In this document: piece after piece, positions 1-13,600 of the stretch
Numbering within the stretch: the first letter of the stretch is position 1
Layout of the letters: the number at the start of each line of letters is the position of its first letter
NCBI RefSeq assembly: GCF_000002985.6
Contig: NC_003279.8
Location: 12,834,001-12,898,000 of the forward strand
DNA length: 64,000 nt
Reading direction: 5' to 3'
Source of the DNA: Caenorhabditis elegans
Lineage: Eukaryota > Nematoda > Chromadorea > Rhabditida > Rhabditidae
Program-made: the position numbers and the translations under genes
Notes under the pieces: model-generated
What the model saw: the letters and a program-made list of their open reading frames with translations, nothing else
Told to the model about the DNA's origin: nothing
Database searches by the model: none

Positions 1-1131
1 ACGGTGTTTTGATCTTTCGATTTTTTCTTTGATAATCTGATTTTTTTCGAAAAAAAATCAATAATTTGTGATTCGCCCCGCCCTCTGGATTTTTTGTCAT
101 ATTTTTCCCCGATTTTTTAAAAGATTGGTCTTGTGGTAATAAAATAAAAATTTCAATGCGTTTTTTGTAGTTTGTAGTAGTTGAACCTCAACCAAGTTGG
201 TAGTGTTTAGTTTGTAGTGCCTAAATCAAAAAGTTTAATTTTTACTATTTTCCAAAAATCCAAAAAAGTTTGTTGAGCTTTAATTTTTTAATTTCTTTTT
301 TTTTTAGTTTGTAGTTTGTATTCCACACAATATGAGCCTCTACCAATATTGTAGTTTGTAGCCTCAACCATTTCTACCCCCAAAACTTGATGTCTGTAGT
401 TTGTAGTTTGACAGCCTCAACCAAATGCCCAATTATATGGCGTCATCTCAATTATTTCTCTTTAAAAAAAAAAAAGACGGAATCCTCAATTTTCGAGTCA
501 ACTGACCATCTCAAGAAGAAGAAATCGTAAGTTTTCGGTCAAAAACCGGTCCCCTCACTCTCCTGAAGCAGAAAATGAAGAAGAAGAAGCTTACCTTAAT
601 TATCCATAAGGGATTAGTTAATCGAGAAAAAAGTGAAAAAAGAAGGAGGTGAAGGGAATGAAGCATGTCTCAGAATCACATCATTTTATTGCCCGGTATT
701 TTTATTTCCATTTTGAATTTATTTTTGCAAGAAAACAAATTTGTGGAAAAATATTTTTTTTAAAAATTTTTTCGAAATTTTTCTCTTCTGCGGCCACGTA
801 GCAAAATATTTGAAAAATTTAATGCAAACTGGTAATTCGAACACTTTTTTCAAATTTTTCAAATAATTTTTCTAAATCAAAAATTCTATAATTACCTGTT
901 TGAGAGCCTTCTTATCTCATGCGGCCGTGAAATCAAGTTGGTGGCCGAGTTTTTCTTTCTTTCACGGCCATGTGGTAAAATCTTTAAACTTTTTTAGCAA
1001 AGTGAAAATTTGAAAACTTCAACTAAAATTCTCTTGGAAAATCAAGTTTCCCGATAATTTTTTTTCCAGTTTTTTTAAGTTCAAATATCGAAACTTTATT
1101 TTCTTTTTTTTCAGATTCCTTCAAAAATTCA
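1..1131. other. Upstream region of the PTR gene
   Basis: No convincing coding exon. It contains CTACAAAC-type repeats in the orientation gtagtttgtag (about 165-415), a purine-rich stretch (about 515-660) and AT-rich sequence. A strong polypyrimidine acceptor ends at 1114, 17 bases before the chosen PTR start codon. In a nematode that position fits a spliced-leader (SL1) acceptor, or the end of an intron in the 5' untranslated region. The strand of any upstream gene cannot be judged. Confidence 0.6.
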
Positions 1132-4100
1132 ATGATTATAAGCAAAATCCGAGCTGCTCCGCTGGAGCAGCCATGGGCAAATATAGTGGCAAAATACTGT
1201 TTATTTGTTGCAAAGTGAGGCTAACGAAAATTTGTAGTTTGTAGTCTCTAACAAAATTGTTTCTCTACTTCAGATATCCATGGCCATTTATCATTATTCC
1301 ACTGATTATCACAATTTGCTTATCAATGGGAATTATATTAAATTTCAAAATCGTACGTGGTGTCAATTATCTCTATGCGCCTTTAAATGCCACGTGGAAG
1401 ACGGAGGAGGCGGTTTTTGGAGAGAATTGGGCAAAAGATGACGATCATTTCTATCCGGGTAAACTACAAATTACAAACTATACAAACTGCAAACTACATT
1501 TACTTCATTAACTACAATAACGTCAATAACTAGATCAACCCATACTAACTTTAAGTAATATCAACTACAACTACATTAAATACGTTAACTACAGTATAAA
1601 CTACATTAACTACAATTTAGAAACTACATTTACTACATTGTTTCAGGAAAAGACATACTCCGTCGCCAGGGAATCTATCTAATTGTGAATGCAAAAGACG
1701 GTGGAAATGTGCTCCGACAGGAATATGCTCAGGATTTCTTGAAAATACTTGATTGGATATTAAATGTGAAATTATTATCGTCTGCAGGAAGAATATTCAC
1801 TTATAAGGATGTTTGTCTTCATTTTCAGGTTAGTTGAGTTTATGCGGGGGAGGGGAGACGGCTGGCTACTTTAAACGCGTGCAACTATTCAGTGGTGAGA
1901 GGTAGTGAAAATCTGTTAACCAACAAATGTTGGAAATTTTACGCTTAATACTTTTGTAGTGATACAATTTTTTGTAGCTATCATGGTTTTTGAGATATAT
2001 CTGAAAATGTTCCAATTTTTCCAATTTTTATGGTTCTTAGGGTGCTTTCCAATTTTGCTTCATGATTTGAAAGATGACCAATTAGTTTTAGTTTTTGTAT
2101 GAATACTGTGTTTAATTTTGAAAATTATTGTGCACAATAAAAATGGGTAGAGACAAGAAGGAAAGACGAGACGCAGAGAAAGAGACACCATCGCCGCCTG
2201 CGTCTCTCCTCCTGCCTCTTTGCTTTGAACTCGTGTATCTCCTGAGTGGTGCAAACTAGAAAAAAAGTTGCCAACTAAGAAAATGTGTAAAATTTTATGC
2301 TCAACAAGTTTGTTGTTAACAACTTTTCTGTAGCTATCATAGTTTTTGACTTATTCTTGCTTTCCTTTTCCTACTCTGAAATTTTCAAAAAATCATGTTT
2401 TTCCATCGATTTTTCTCAATTTTTTTTTCATTTTGTATCATAAATTTCCAGAATGATTGTTTCTCAAATCCACATGCAAAACTCCTTGCAAACATTTATT
2501 CGAAAAATCATCAAAATTCAATGTTCAACATTACATATCCAATATACCGGAGCACCTACGCCACAGAGCCAATTGATATCTCAAAAGTCCTGGGAAATGT
2601 CTCTCTGGATTACGATGGCCACGTGGAAAATGCGTCTGCTTGGTTAATACTATATCAATTAAAAAATGAAAAATGGCAATTGTCGAGGGATTTTGAAGAT
2701 GGGCTCGCGGAGAAAATTCAGAGCGGGGAGGCTCCCAGTGAGCTGCTGAATTTGTATTATTTTCATTCAGCGACTTTTGATCAGGAATTGGAAAAAGAGA
2801 ATAGAAGATTGACACCTAAGTAAGTCAGAAAAATTGGGGTTTGGAAATTTTTCATTTTGGCAAATTGAAAATTGGAAAAAAATTTCTAAATTTTTTCTAA
2901 CTTTTTTTTAGAATTCAGATTAAATTTTGCATCCACAATTTTTTATGTTACAAAAATTCCGAAAATTGCAAAAAAACAAGAAAACTGCAGATTAAATAAA
3001 ACAACTCAGATTTTGCTTTGTTTCTTTCCAAAAAAATATAAAAAATTTCAAAAAAAATACCAAGAAAAGTTCAAAAAAAAATCTCAATTTTTCAGATTCT
3101 CAATCACCTTCTCCGTACTGATAATCTTCGCAATAATGACAACATTTACCATAAAATTCATGAAATTTAAAACCGAAAACGGAATTAATCAATATCCAGT
3201 TATCGATTGGGTTCTGAGTAAGCCATTACTCGGAATATGTGGAGTACTTGTTACAATGTGTGCAATTATTTCATCAACTGGATTACTTATGCTTTTTAAT
3301 GTTACTTTTGTTGATATGTGCACTGTTATGCCATTTTTATCGTTGAGTAAGTTGCTTAACTACAAACTATAAACTACAACCTACAAACTACAAACTACAA
3401 ACTTCTTTCCAGCTATTGGTATTGATGACACATTCCTCATGCTTGCGGCTTGGCACGAGACAGATAGAAATCTACCGTATGAGGTGAGAACTATAAACTA
3501 CAATGTGTTGTCAGAGAACATTTGAAACTACACACTACACTTTTTTTCCTAGTCTCACCCAAAAACTTTGTCTTTTAGGCATTCGAAAATCTCATGAATG
3601 CTCGATATTTTTAAAGCCAAAATTCCAAAATTTTCGCAAATAAATAAACATTTTCGGCGAGAAATTCAAATGTTCTGAGAAAAATTTATTCAGAACTTTA
3701 AAAAAATCGATTCTAATAATTTTGTTTGGAAAAATTACAAAATTTCCGTTCAAAATTCCTATAAACTACAAAATTTTCCCAGTTGTTCGATTTTTTTGTA
3801 TTTATTCGATTTTCACCAAATTTTATCGAATTTTTTGGAAAAAAAACTAGAAATATCAGTTAATAATATTTCTTTTCAATTTTCTTAATTTTTTCTGCTA
3901 AAAACCGCCAAAATATTGAATTTTTTGCAGAAACGAATAGAAAAAGCGATGCGCCACGCAGCAGTCTCTATATCAATTACGTCATTAACAGATGCATTGG
4001 CATTCCTTATTGGATCAATTGCACCACTTCCAGCTGTTATTTATTTTTGTTATTATTCATCTGCAGCGATATTATTCATATTTTTATATGTTCTCACCAT

Positions 4101-7100
4101 GTTTGTGGCTGTACTTGCGTTGCAAGGCCGGAGGGAAGAAGATTTAAAACATTCGGTTACTGGTATGAAGACTATTGATTTGGATTCTGATTATGGTAGG
4201 TTAAGGGGAGAATAATTTAAATTAATAAAAACATTGTTTTAAAAAATGTTTTAAAAAAATTTAAAAGTTATTTTTGTTCCAAAAATTTCTAAAAAATTTT
4301 AAACATTTTTTTTAGAAACTTTAAAAAAATGTTCCTTATCCGTTTAGTTACCAAAAACACTATAATTTTATTCAACACTTTAAGAGCTTAAAAATGACCC
4401 CTATCATGCCGATATTCCATTAATTTTAAGAAATGGGTCTCGCAGCGCTGGTACTGTAGCTCTGACTTCAGCTGTGTAAAAAAATATCGCTATATCGAGA
4501 CGTTTTGGCTATCATATTTGTGCTATGATAAAGTTTTTTATGAAAAGAAAATGGAAATATTGAAGAAAAAAAATTTGAAAAAAGTGGATTTTTTCAAAAA
4601 CTTTTTTTTTTCAAATTTTTCGAATTTTCCAATGAATTCAATTAAAAATAACATCAGAATCGTTTGGAGCACAGTAACAGCTTCAAAATAACACCCATTA
4701 TGCCTATATTCGACCAACTTTCAAAATACGGGTCTCGCAGCGCGGGGTACTGTAGCACCGTTTTCAGTTGTGTCGAAAGTCAAAATCAGCGGAATTTAGT
4801 CGTGTTGGGGGTCATTTTAAAGCTAATCACATGAAGAATTTTATTCTAACACTAAAAATTGATAAATTTCAGTTGTTTTGAAGAAAATTAGAAAAAATCC
4901 AAAAATATCCTTTTTTCAGAAACCGCTTCAACTCGCCAACTGCTTCTAAAAATGGGTAGCCGAGTGTCAGTGAAAGCAGACGAGGAAAATAATAATAATA
5001 ATAATGAAAAATCAATAGAAAACATACAAAAAATCGATAATCGAATGTGGTATCAAAGGTTTTTCGAGGACCAATATGCTCCATTCATTTCAAATTCAAA
5101 AATTTCGATATTAAGTTTTCTGATTTATTTGGCTTATTTGGCAGCTGCATTCTATGGAGTTAAACATCTAAAAATTGGATTTGATGTGAGTTTTCAAAGC
5201 TACAAACTATAAACTACAGCCTCTTTGTAGTTCGTAGTTACTGTAGTCTTAACTATAAAGTACAAAGTATTGCAGCTCATCAACATTGTCCAAGAGGACT
5301 CTGCGTCACGAGTGTTTTTGGAAGTTCGAGAGCAGCTTTTCCCAGAGGACACAAAGGTGAGTGGAATACAAACTACAAAAACTACAAAAACTACAAACTA
5401 CAACTTTTTCCAGCTAATGGACATTGCCGTAATGAACTCGCCAAATTTCTCAAATCCAGAGGAAAGATTCAATTTTATGGAGGTTCTCAGCGAATTTGAG
5501 GCCAGTTTTTTCTGGAATTTTTGCTAAAATATCTGAAAATTTTCAGTCAACCTGGTGCTCGGAAGGCAGAGAATCCACACAGTTTTGGTTTTTTGAAATG
5601 CAAAAATATTTGAGCAATTTGGGATTTGGAGGGGATTTGACAAAAACTATGAATAGTGAAAGGGTAAGGGTGATTATGAATATGAGCTATAAGCTACAAA
5701 CTATATACTACAAACTATGAACTACAAACTACAATGTACAAACTACAAACTACAAAATACAAACTACAAACTATAGAAACATAAACTCCAACTATGCTTT
5801 GATCCAGCAAATTTCTTGTGTGCTTTCTAGCATAGGTTATTAACAGGATCAGGCTACAAATTTCAATTTTGTGAGCTTTGTAGTTTCAAGTCCTTCAGCC
5901 TCAACCAATTATATTCCAGAAGCTCTCCCAATCCAAAAAGACCTTCCTAATGTCCCATGAGAAATTCGGCTACGACGTCCTATCCGACAAGCAGTTCCGT
6001 CTTTCGACTCGCTTGAAAAACGTGGAAACCGATGAGGAAATGTTCAATTGCGCGAGGACAATGAGGTACACACTACAAACTACAAATTTTCCTGACACAG
6101 GCAAAGCGGAAAGTGCCCAAAACGGTCCGTTCACGGACCGGGAACGGCTCAAATTTAAGAACAGTTCACGGTTCGATTCCCGGTCCGTCAACGGACCGTA
6201 ATTGAACCGTAAGGAGACTAAAAATGGGAAAATTTTTTCATCCTCCAGCTGCCCCCTTTTTCTTTCCCAATGCTCCACCGAGCTCCTGTCTTGCTCCAGA
6301 CCGTCTTCCGGTGATCCTTCGTTGTAGCAATTCTATCTGCCTCAGCCGGGGTTGAACTTGTCCACTGCCTGTCGATTGATTACTGGCCCATCACCTTACC
6401 GTTTGGCCGTTCGCGCACGCGAGGAAAAACAATAGACTTCGCATAAATAGCGATTAGCTCGCGCTCGCGCATTTTCTTCTGGTTTTCACGTCTTACACCA
6501 ACTTTTTCGATTGTATTTTCAGTAGTTTCTGATTCTCCATCTTGCCGTTGGACTTATATGAAAGCGAACGATAACAATTGACAGTTTCGTGTAGTTCAGA
6601 ACTTATTTCGCATATTTCTCAACATCTACCTATACGTGCTCCATCTACTTGTAATACAGAAATGGTACTTACCATATTTCCTCTATTAGTCTTGCATGCA
6701 AGACTAATTTTCGATTGGACCGGGTTGCAATACTAATAGAGGAAATAAGGTATATGCGTTCTATTTGAATGATACCTTAATTTCTTAAAATACACACGGA
6801 ACAGAAACGATATGATTCCAGAATGTATTGTTAGTAAAATATTTTATGATATTTCAAAAAATGCTCCTGTTGCTCAGCTTAAGAAGACCAGCAGAGAGAG
6901 TGAACGTTGCGTATACACAGTATCTACCCAATTGTGGCATTTCATCTTTTTTATTGATATGTTTATAGGATTACATTAATATAACCTCTTTTACACACAA
7001 TGTCATGCTTAATAGCCTCAGTTAGATCGCATGCGATTTGCGGGCCGCGTACGGACCAGTTGGACGGATGATAGACAAAATGGTTGCCCAGAGGAATTTT

Positions 7101-9233
7101 TTTTCATGAAAATTGAGTTTTTGAAGTACCCACAATGCTATTTGGTTCATTGTAGCCAGTTGGCTAATTTTTTGCCTGATTCAAGGTTTAGTTTTAAAAA
7201 GTGCAGTTTTGCCGACCGGGACGGTTAATTTACGGACCATCTACGGACCGGCTACGGCCAAACTACGGATGATCACCAAAACGGAGGATAATACGAAAAA
7301 ATTTTTTCATGAAAATGGAGTTTTTGAAGTGCCTACACTCTCCTTTGGCTAATTTGAGCACTTTTCCCGTGCTAGAACCTGAAATTTTCAAAAACAAAAA
7401 TTTGGTGCCCGGGACGGTTCATTTACGGTCCGTCTACGGGCCGGCGACGGACCGTCTACGGACCGGAAACGGCCCAACTACGGCTCAAGAGCCATCTCGG
7501 TCGGTAAATGTGGTTTTTGCTCTAAATAATGCATTTAACGACGTAAAAATTCTTGAATTAGCCAACTGGTATCATAGGTATTTAAAAAAAAATTGTTTTC
7601 TTAAAATCCATTTTTTCCTCTTAATGGCCATTTTTTACATTCCCCGTAGTTTGCCCGTAATTGGTCCGTCCCGCTTTTCATATCCGTAGTTCGCCCGTTA
7701 ATGGTCCGTTCCCGGTCCAAGATCCGTAAACGGACCGTACCCGCTTTGCCTGTGTGAGCCTCAACCAAAATATTTTTGCAGAAAACTGTCCCAAAAACAT
7801 GCAAACTACAGTATTATTACATATTCTCCGTTGTGGAATATTGCAGACGAGTATGATATTATGTGGCCACAAACTATGCAGGATATCTATATTTCTATTG
7901 GTAAGGCATAAACTGTAAACTACAAACTACAAACTACAATTTTTTTATCACTATAGTTTGTAGTTTGTAGTATGATTCTTGAATACTAAAAACTACAAAA
8001 ATACTAATTTCAGCTGTCATGGTTCCGGTCGCACTGCTCTTCATTCCACAACCACTCTGCTCAGTTATTATTGGTGAGTTTTGTAGAATTCGTAGTATTT
8101 GTAGTCTTCGTTGTCTATGTAGTCAAACATCGCAGGCTTAAATATCGCCTCCATCGCATTCGGAGTCATCGGAACCATGTCCTTCCTTGGTGTCAGCCTG
8201 GATGCCACGTCAATGATTACTGTAGCAATGAGTGTCGGATTTTCAGTTGGTAAGACTTGGCTACAAGCTACAAACTACAAACTTTAAACTACTAACTACA
8301 AACAATAAACTACAAACTACAAACAATAAACTACAAACTACAAACAATAAACTACCCAATTTTTGTAGCCTTCTCCAATTATATCGTCGAAAATCTGCAC
8401 CCTTCACTACTGTTTTGAAAGCTCTTGGGGAGCAAAAGTCTAAAAATTTTACAAAAAAAAATTAAAAAAATTTCCAGATTTCGCCGCCCACGTCTCTTAC
8501 GCGTACATGACAGAATCTGGAGCCCAAATTCCGGGAAAAAGTGCAATTTATTCACGATTTTGTCACACTTTGGGTACAATCGGCTGGCCAGTCACACAGG
8601 CTTCAGTTTCCGTACTTTTGGGTGTTTCTTCGCTGTATTTGGTGGATAGTTATGTGGTTCAAACGTGTTTTAGGACTGTTGTATTGGTTATTTTATTTGG
8701 TAAGTGTTGTGTAAATTCGCTCTAGTGAACTTAGAAAGTTTGGAGGTCTTAGGGGGCCTGGGAACTGACATGCGGGGTGATGGCCTAGAAAATCCTAAAT
8801 GTGATTTTCTAGGCCACCTAATTTGGAATTAAAAAAAATTTTGGTAATGAAAATGAGCTCTACCAAACTACTTTACTCATACATCTCCATAACATCTGGG
8901 AGTTCACATATAGTTTGGTGGCCTAGAAATTTATAAAATTTTTGGTTTCTAGTCCAGCAACTTCAAAAATTTCAAAATTTGTGATGATCTGCTTTACTGA
9001 AAATTTGAATCACAGCTGAAGCTAGTACTACCGTACCCCAAATTTAGAACCCTAAGAACTAACATACATACTGGTGGCCTAGAAAACACAAAATCTGAAT
9101 TTCTAGGCCAGCAACCTTTAAATTCATTCCAGGTACCACCCACGCATTGGTCTTCCTTCCACTTCTTCTAATGAACTGTCACAGGGTATTTGACTACTTT
9201 AAGACAACTTCCACGACTAGTACGGAGCCGTGA
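1132..9233 (+). CDS. ptr-17: Patched-related (PTR) membrane protein, 17 exons, 905 aa
   Basis: Exons: 1132-1214, 1274-1458, 1647-1828, 2452-2819, 3096-3346, 3413-3483, 3931-4195, 4920-5185, 5276-5356, 5414-5500, 5547-5663, 5920-6065, 7782-7900, 8014-8073, 8136-8249, 8478-8699, 9133-9233. All phases agree and give 905 codons plus stop. A membrane segment lies near residues 33-52, followed by a large extracellular region with N-glycosylation sequons. A sterol-sensing-like block carries GIDDTF at about 359-364, a signature of nematode PTR proteins. A second extracellular region (GRESTQFW) and the motif TYSPLWNIADEYD precede the C-terminal membrane block. The ATG at 1132 was chosen over 1173 because only its frame splices into exon 2 correctly. 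PTR proteins are RND-type relatives of Patched that act in epidermal growth, moulting and membrane trafficking; the substrate of this one is unknown. Exon 10 to 11 is best joined by a GC-AG intron. The symbol is from memory of Y18D10A gene order. Confidence 0.9.
6095..7755. mobile_element. TIR-bounded 1.66 kb element in PTR intron 12
   Basis: The 15-base inverted termini ACACAGGCAAAGCGG (6095-6109) and CCGCTTTGCCTGTGT (7741-7755) match exactly. Inside each end the sequence is rich in short inverted copies of ACGGACCG/CGGTCCGT, so the arms resemble each other over more than 100 bases. The interior (about 6290-6640) is more GC-rich than the surrounding intron. A nested palindrome (about 6670-6760) is built on tatttcctctattagt and cttgcatgcaag. 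No transposase reading frame is visible and no clear target-site duplication was found, so it looks like a non-autonomous DNA element. The family is not identified. Confidence 0.7.
8755..9120. repeat. Dispersed GGCCTAGAAA copies in the last PTR intron
   Basis: The intron between exons 16 and 17 carries several copies of ggcctagaaa and its complement tttctaggcc (near 8783, 8806, 8922, 9070 and 9103) in both orientations, making small potential hairpins. No coding signal. Confidence 0.5.
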
Positions 9234-10627
9234 AATTGATAAAATATCAATTTTTGTGCAATTTGTAACTTATTTATTTATTTCGTTTGTACATACATGT
9301 TTTATTTTGGTTTGAAATAATTTTTTATTCACAAAAACTTGAAAGCAATTCGATATCCAAATTTCAGGTTCCAAATTTCAATCTCGTTATCTGTGTCTCT
9401 CTAGGAATTCGTTCTTTTCCGATATGTTTTAGAAAAAGAGACAAAGAGAAAAATAACAATGTGTTGATTATATGTAAATGATTATGTAAATTTGTGCCAC
9501 CCGAAACTCCCTGACCGTTTTGAATGATGTCTGAAATGATTTTCCGAAATGGAAAATTGAGGTGCAAGATGAGAGATGCTTAGACTACAAACTACAAAAC
9601 TATCTTAGCCTGAACCAAAAAATACACAGTATCTCAGCAACTGATTTCCAGCAAGAGTTACTGTGTTGTAAAGTACGTAAAAATAAAAACAAAATTTTAA
9701 AAAACCAGGTAACTTTGCAGGTGAAAAGAAAAAAAACCAATTTTTGGGATTTTTCGATTTTCAAAATCTCATAACTTTTACTAAACTTATCAGATTTTTC
9801 CAATTTTAATTTATTTTGAAGCTGAATATGTTTTCTTATAATAAATCAAAATTATTATCTGATTAACAAAATTTTTTTAAAAAAAACCTAATCCCAAAAG
9901 CTCCAAAAAAAATTTTTTTCGAGTTTTGGAAATTTTCAAAATAGCATAACTCCTTTCAAAATTGTCCAAAATTTAAATTTTTTAACTTTTTTTGAAGCTC
10001 AATTTTTTAAAACTTTTTTTTCAGTACCACAAAACATTCCAACCAGTGTTTCTAATTTTCCCCGCCGATAAAGTCTTTTGGAACTCAAAATCAACGAATT
10101 TTGATAATTAATTTCAGATAAAATGACAGTCTTTTGTGCCAAAAAATGATTCAAAAATACCCCTAATATTCAATTTCCCTTTCCCTCATTGCAAATTTTG
10201 TTGTAAAGAAAAACGGAAAACAAAAAGAGACAGAGATGATAGGAACAGAACAAAAAATGGGCGGAGCCAAACTGAGTGGCTCATCTCCGAGAGAATGTGT
10301 AAAATCAGGAGAACACAAAGATATTAACACACGGGCGGTGCTGTTCAGTTACACGACGTTTTCATCCCCAAAAACGTTACCCCTAACGTCCCGCCGATAT
10401 TTCGAATTTATTTTAAAAATTACGAACGATTTTTGGATTTCTGAAAAAAGTTTTTAAAAAACTTTTTTTCGGATTTCCTAAAAAATTTCTTCTACTTTTT
10501 CACTGTCCACCAACATCTCCTGCCACCAGCCAACACATTCTTTCTTGCACACGAAACTGTCATTTTAATCTGAAAAAATAATTAAAATCAAAATCAATTG
10601 ATTTTGATTCCCAAAATCTGAAAAACC
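9234..10627. other. Intergenic region between the PTR gene and the Mextli gene
   Basis: This holds the 3' end of the PTR transcript and the promoter side of the Mextli gene, both on the + strand. It is AT-rich with one short CTACAAAC block near 9583. A more GC-rich stretch at about 10330-10400 (including acgttacccctaacgtcccgcc) is the likeliest promoter-proximal part. Short open frames here look random. Confidence 0.5.
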
Positions 10628-13600
10628 ATGCTTCATAACTACGACGACTTTGGCGGCGGGAAAATGCAGGGCGCGCCTCAGGTGCCCCGAAACACCTTGT
10701 TGAGTGTTGGTGAGTTATTTTTGTAATAATAAAAAAGATAATTGTTTGAGCTTCAGAGTAACTTAAAATTTGGAAAATTTAAGCAAGTTTGAAGAGACTT
10801 AAGTTTGGAAAAAATTCGAAAAAAAATGTTTTTTTTTGATACTTTTGAAACTGAAACTTTTTTTGACTTATTGTCATATATTAGTCTAAATATAATTTAA
10901 AGTTAAAAGAATATATATTAAACTTCAAAATAAAGTAAAAATTAGAAAAATCTATTGGTTTTGAAAGGAGTTATGATATTTTGAAATTTGGAAAACTTTC
11001 GAAAAAAAATAATTGTTTTCGAAAATTTTGAAACATGTGTTTTTTGTAAATTTTTTGTGCAAGTATAGCTTTCTGTAAGAATTAATTGTTTTCCATAAAA
11101 AAATTTGAATTTAAAAAAATCTGATAATTTTGAAAATTTAAGAAATCTCGAAAAAAATGTTTTTTTTTTAATTGTGAATCTGGTTTTTTTTTTGGTTTTT
11201 GTATTTTTCCTATAAAATTAAAATGTTTTTATAAAAAACAAATATTTTGCTTCAAAATAACATAGTAATTGTACAAATTGGGTAATTTTGGAAGAAGTTA
11301 TGAGATTTTGAAATTTTTTAATTTTTTAAAAATAATTTTTTGGAAGTTTTGAATTGAATTTTTTTTCAACTGATAGTGAAACTAGAAAAAATAATTTTAA
11401 TTTTTCGATAACAATAAAAATTTTAGCTTCAAAATAAATGTACAATTTGTTAAGCCCGATTTTTTTTGAAAAAAATTACGGCATTATATAATATAATAAT
11501 AATAATATAAATATATAATATTCTGATAATATTCTGATCTGATTTTTTGTGAAATGTTTGCAATAAAAAATTGCGAAACCTGAATTTTTGTGCAACTTAT
11601 TTTAAAAAAACTGTTTATTATTTAAAAATTTTAAAAGCTAAATATTCAGCTCCAAATTGTATGACCAGTTTGCATACAGTTAATATTTTTCAAAGAATTT
11701 TCTAGAGGTAAATCAAGGGATTTTGGAAACCCTTTTGTAGTTTGTAGTCCCTCAGTTTGTTCCCAATTTTATAGATTATTTCTGATTTCATAAGCGTTTT
11801 TGCAGTTCGTAAACTCAGATTTCTCTCACAGCTGCACTCGATTTTTACACACTTTTTCTTTTCTCCCGGGTGCTCTTCTCTTTCTCTGCGTTTATTCATC
11901 CCACATACTCTCTCACATATTCACCCGTTCAGCTCATATATCATCTTAGCTCGTCAAAACGACAAGTTTCTGGTAAAATACTGATTGTGAAAGTAGAGGA
12001 AGGGAATTCTACAAGAGTTTATAACTACAAAAAATGACCTCAACCGAAAATATGTTGGGTGAGGCTATGAAGCTTTGTAGTTTGTAGTTTGATAGACTGA
12101 ACCAAAAACTATAGAGTTGAAGCCATGGGTGCGGGTTTTTCAATGTTTTCAGAATTCTCATGAATCCAAAAATTCCGTTTTTTGATTTATCCATTTTTAG
12201 AAGAAAAGTTTTTTTGTTTTATCAGCTGGAATAGCCATCCCGCAGCCCAGCATAAGGCTTAAGCCTAAGACTAGGCCTAAGCCTAAGACTAAGCCTAAGC
12301 CTGAGCCCAAGCTTCAGCTTAAGCCAAAGCCTAAACCTGAGCCTAGGTCTAAGCTTAAGCCTATGCCTAAGCTTAAGCTTAAGCCTAAGCCTGAACCTAA
12401 GCCTGAGGCTAAGCCTAAGCCTAAGCCCTCGTGCTAGGTAACTTTGTAGTTTATAGCCAAAAACTCAACTAATCAAAAAATAATATTAGTTCATTTATTT
12501 CCATCTAAATCAACCCATGTTTAACCCAATTTTCCTCCCCCTCCATCGTTACAAAGTCGATCAGCAAATACCTGAAAAGCGGCTCGCCGAGCCGCCACTT
12601 AACATTGTACAGAAGCCGACAAAGGAGAAATTGTTAGAAATGAAAAGACGCAGACAATGTTAAAGAGTTCATTCGTGTATTTTTGATATAAAATTGATAA
12701 GGATTAAGTGGGGGGAGAAGACATTTATTTGTTTTTGGAGAAATGAGAGATTTTTGAGACTTTTCGTGAACTTTTAGAGGTAAAAAGGTAAGGGGTTTGG
12801 AGTTGGGAATTTGAAAATATTTAATTTGAAAAAAAATATTATTCAGAAAAATTTCAGTATTTTGTTCAGTTTTCAGTAATGATTTCAATTTTCAAGTTAA
12901 AAAAAATTGTTTTAAGTAAAATACAGTTCAGAATCCACAAAAATTGATTAAAAATTAAAAATCGACATTTTTTGGTTTTTTTAAATTTTTTTTTCAACAG
13001 AAAAAATCTATCAATCATTTCAGCGTTAAAAAAATCTTCAAAAATTTTTGTGCCGAATTTTTTAAAATCAAAATAAAATACCAAAATTGATATTGCTATT
13101 TGAAAATTAAATAATATACTTTTTAAATTATTTATTTGATTTATTTTCAAATCTATGCGAACAAAAAACACACCACATACTACATACTTTAAATATTTGT
13201 TTAATTTTCAAAAGTAAATTTTATTTTAAAAATCCAGTATTTATTCAAATTAGCTAGAAATGTCAAATTAATTCAGCTTAAATACTGAAATTTTAAAAAC
13301 TTTATAGTTAAAAAATTTGCACAATCAATTTATTTTAAAATATGATTAAAAGTAAAGAAAAACTTTTCAAACTAAAAGTGAATATTGAAAAGTTCTGAAA
13401 TGTTTTTAAATTTTTGGTACTTGTGTATTATTTCCCCTCGTTTTATTATTATCCATTTTAATATAGCGTGATGTCCAGTTTCCCTTCTTAGGCTTAGAAA
13501 TGGTTATTTGCTAAGACTAAAAATACAAAAACTCCACACGTTTTTATTTAAAAAATTATATTTAAAAATGAGGGGAAATAATACACAAGTACCAAATTGT

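Noticed and set aside
5480..5546. GT donor at 5480 for the PTR exon 10 to 11 junction
   Set aside because: It works in frame but removes VLSEFE, which matches the pattern expected in PTR proteins at this point. Kept only as the alternative to the GC donor.
6290..6640. GC-richer segment in PTR intron 12 as an RNA gene
   Set aside because: No tRNA cloverleaf, A/B box or snRNA-like ends could be found; treated as the core of the mobile element.
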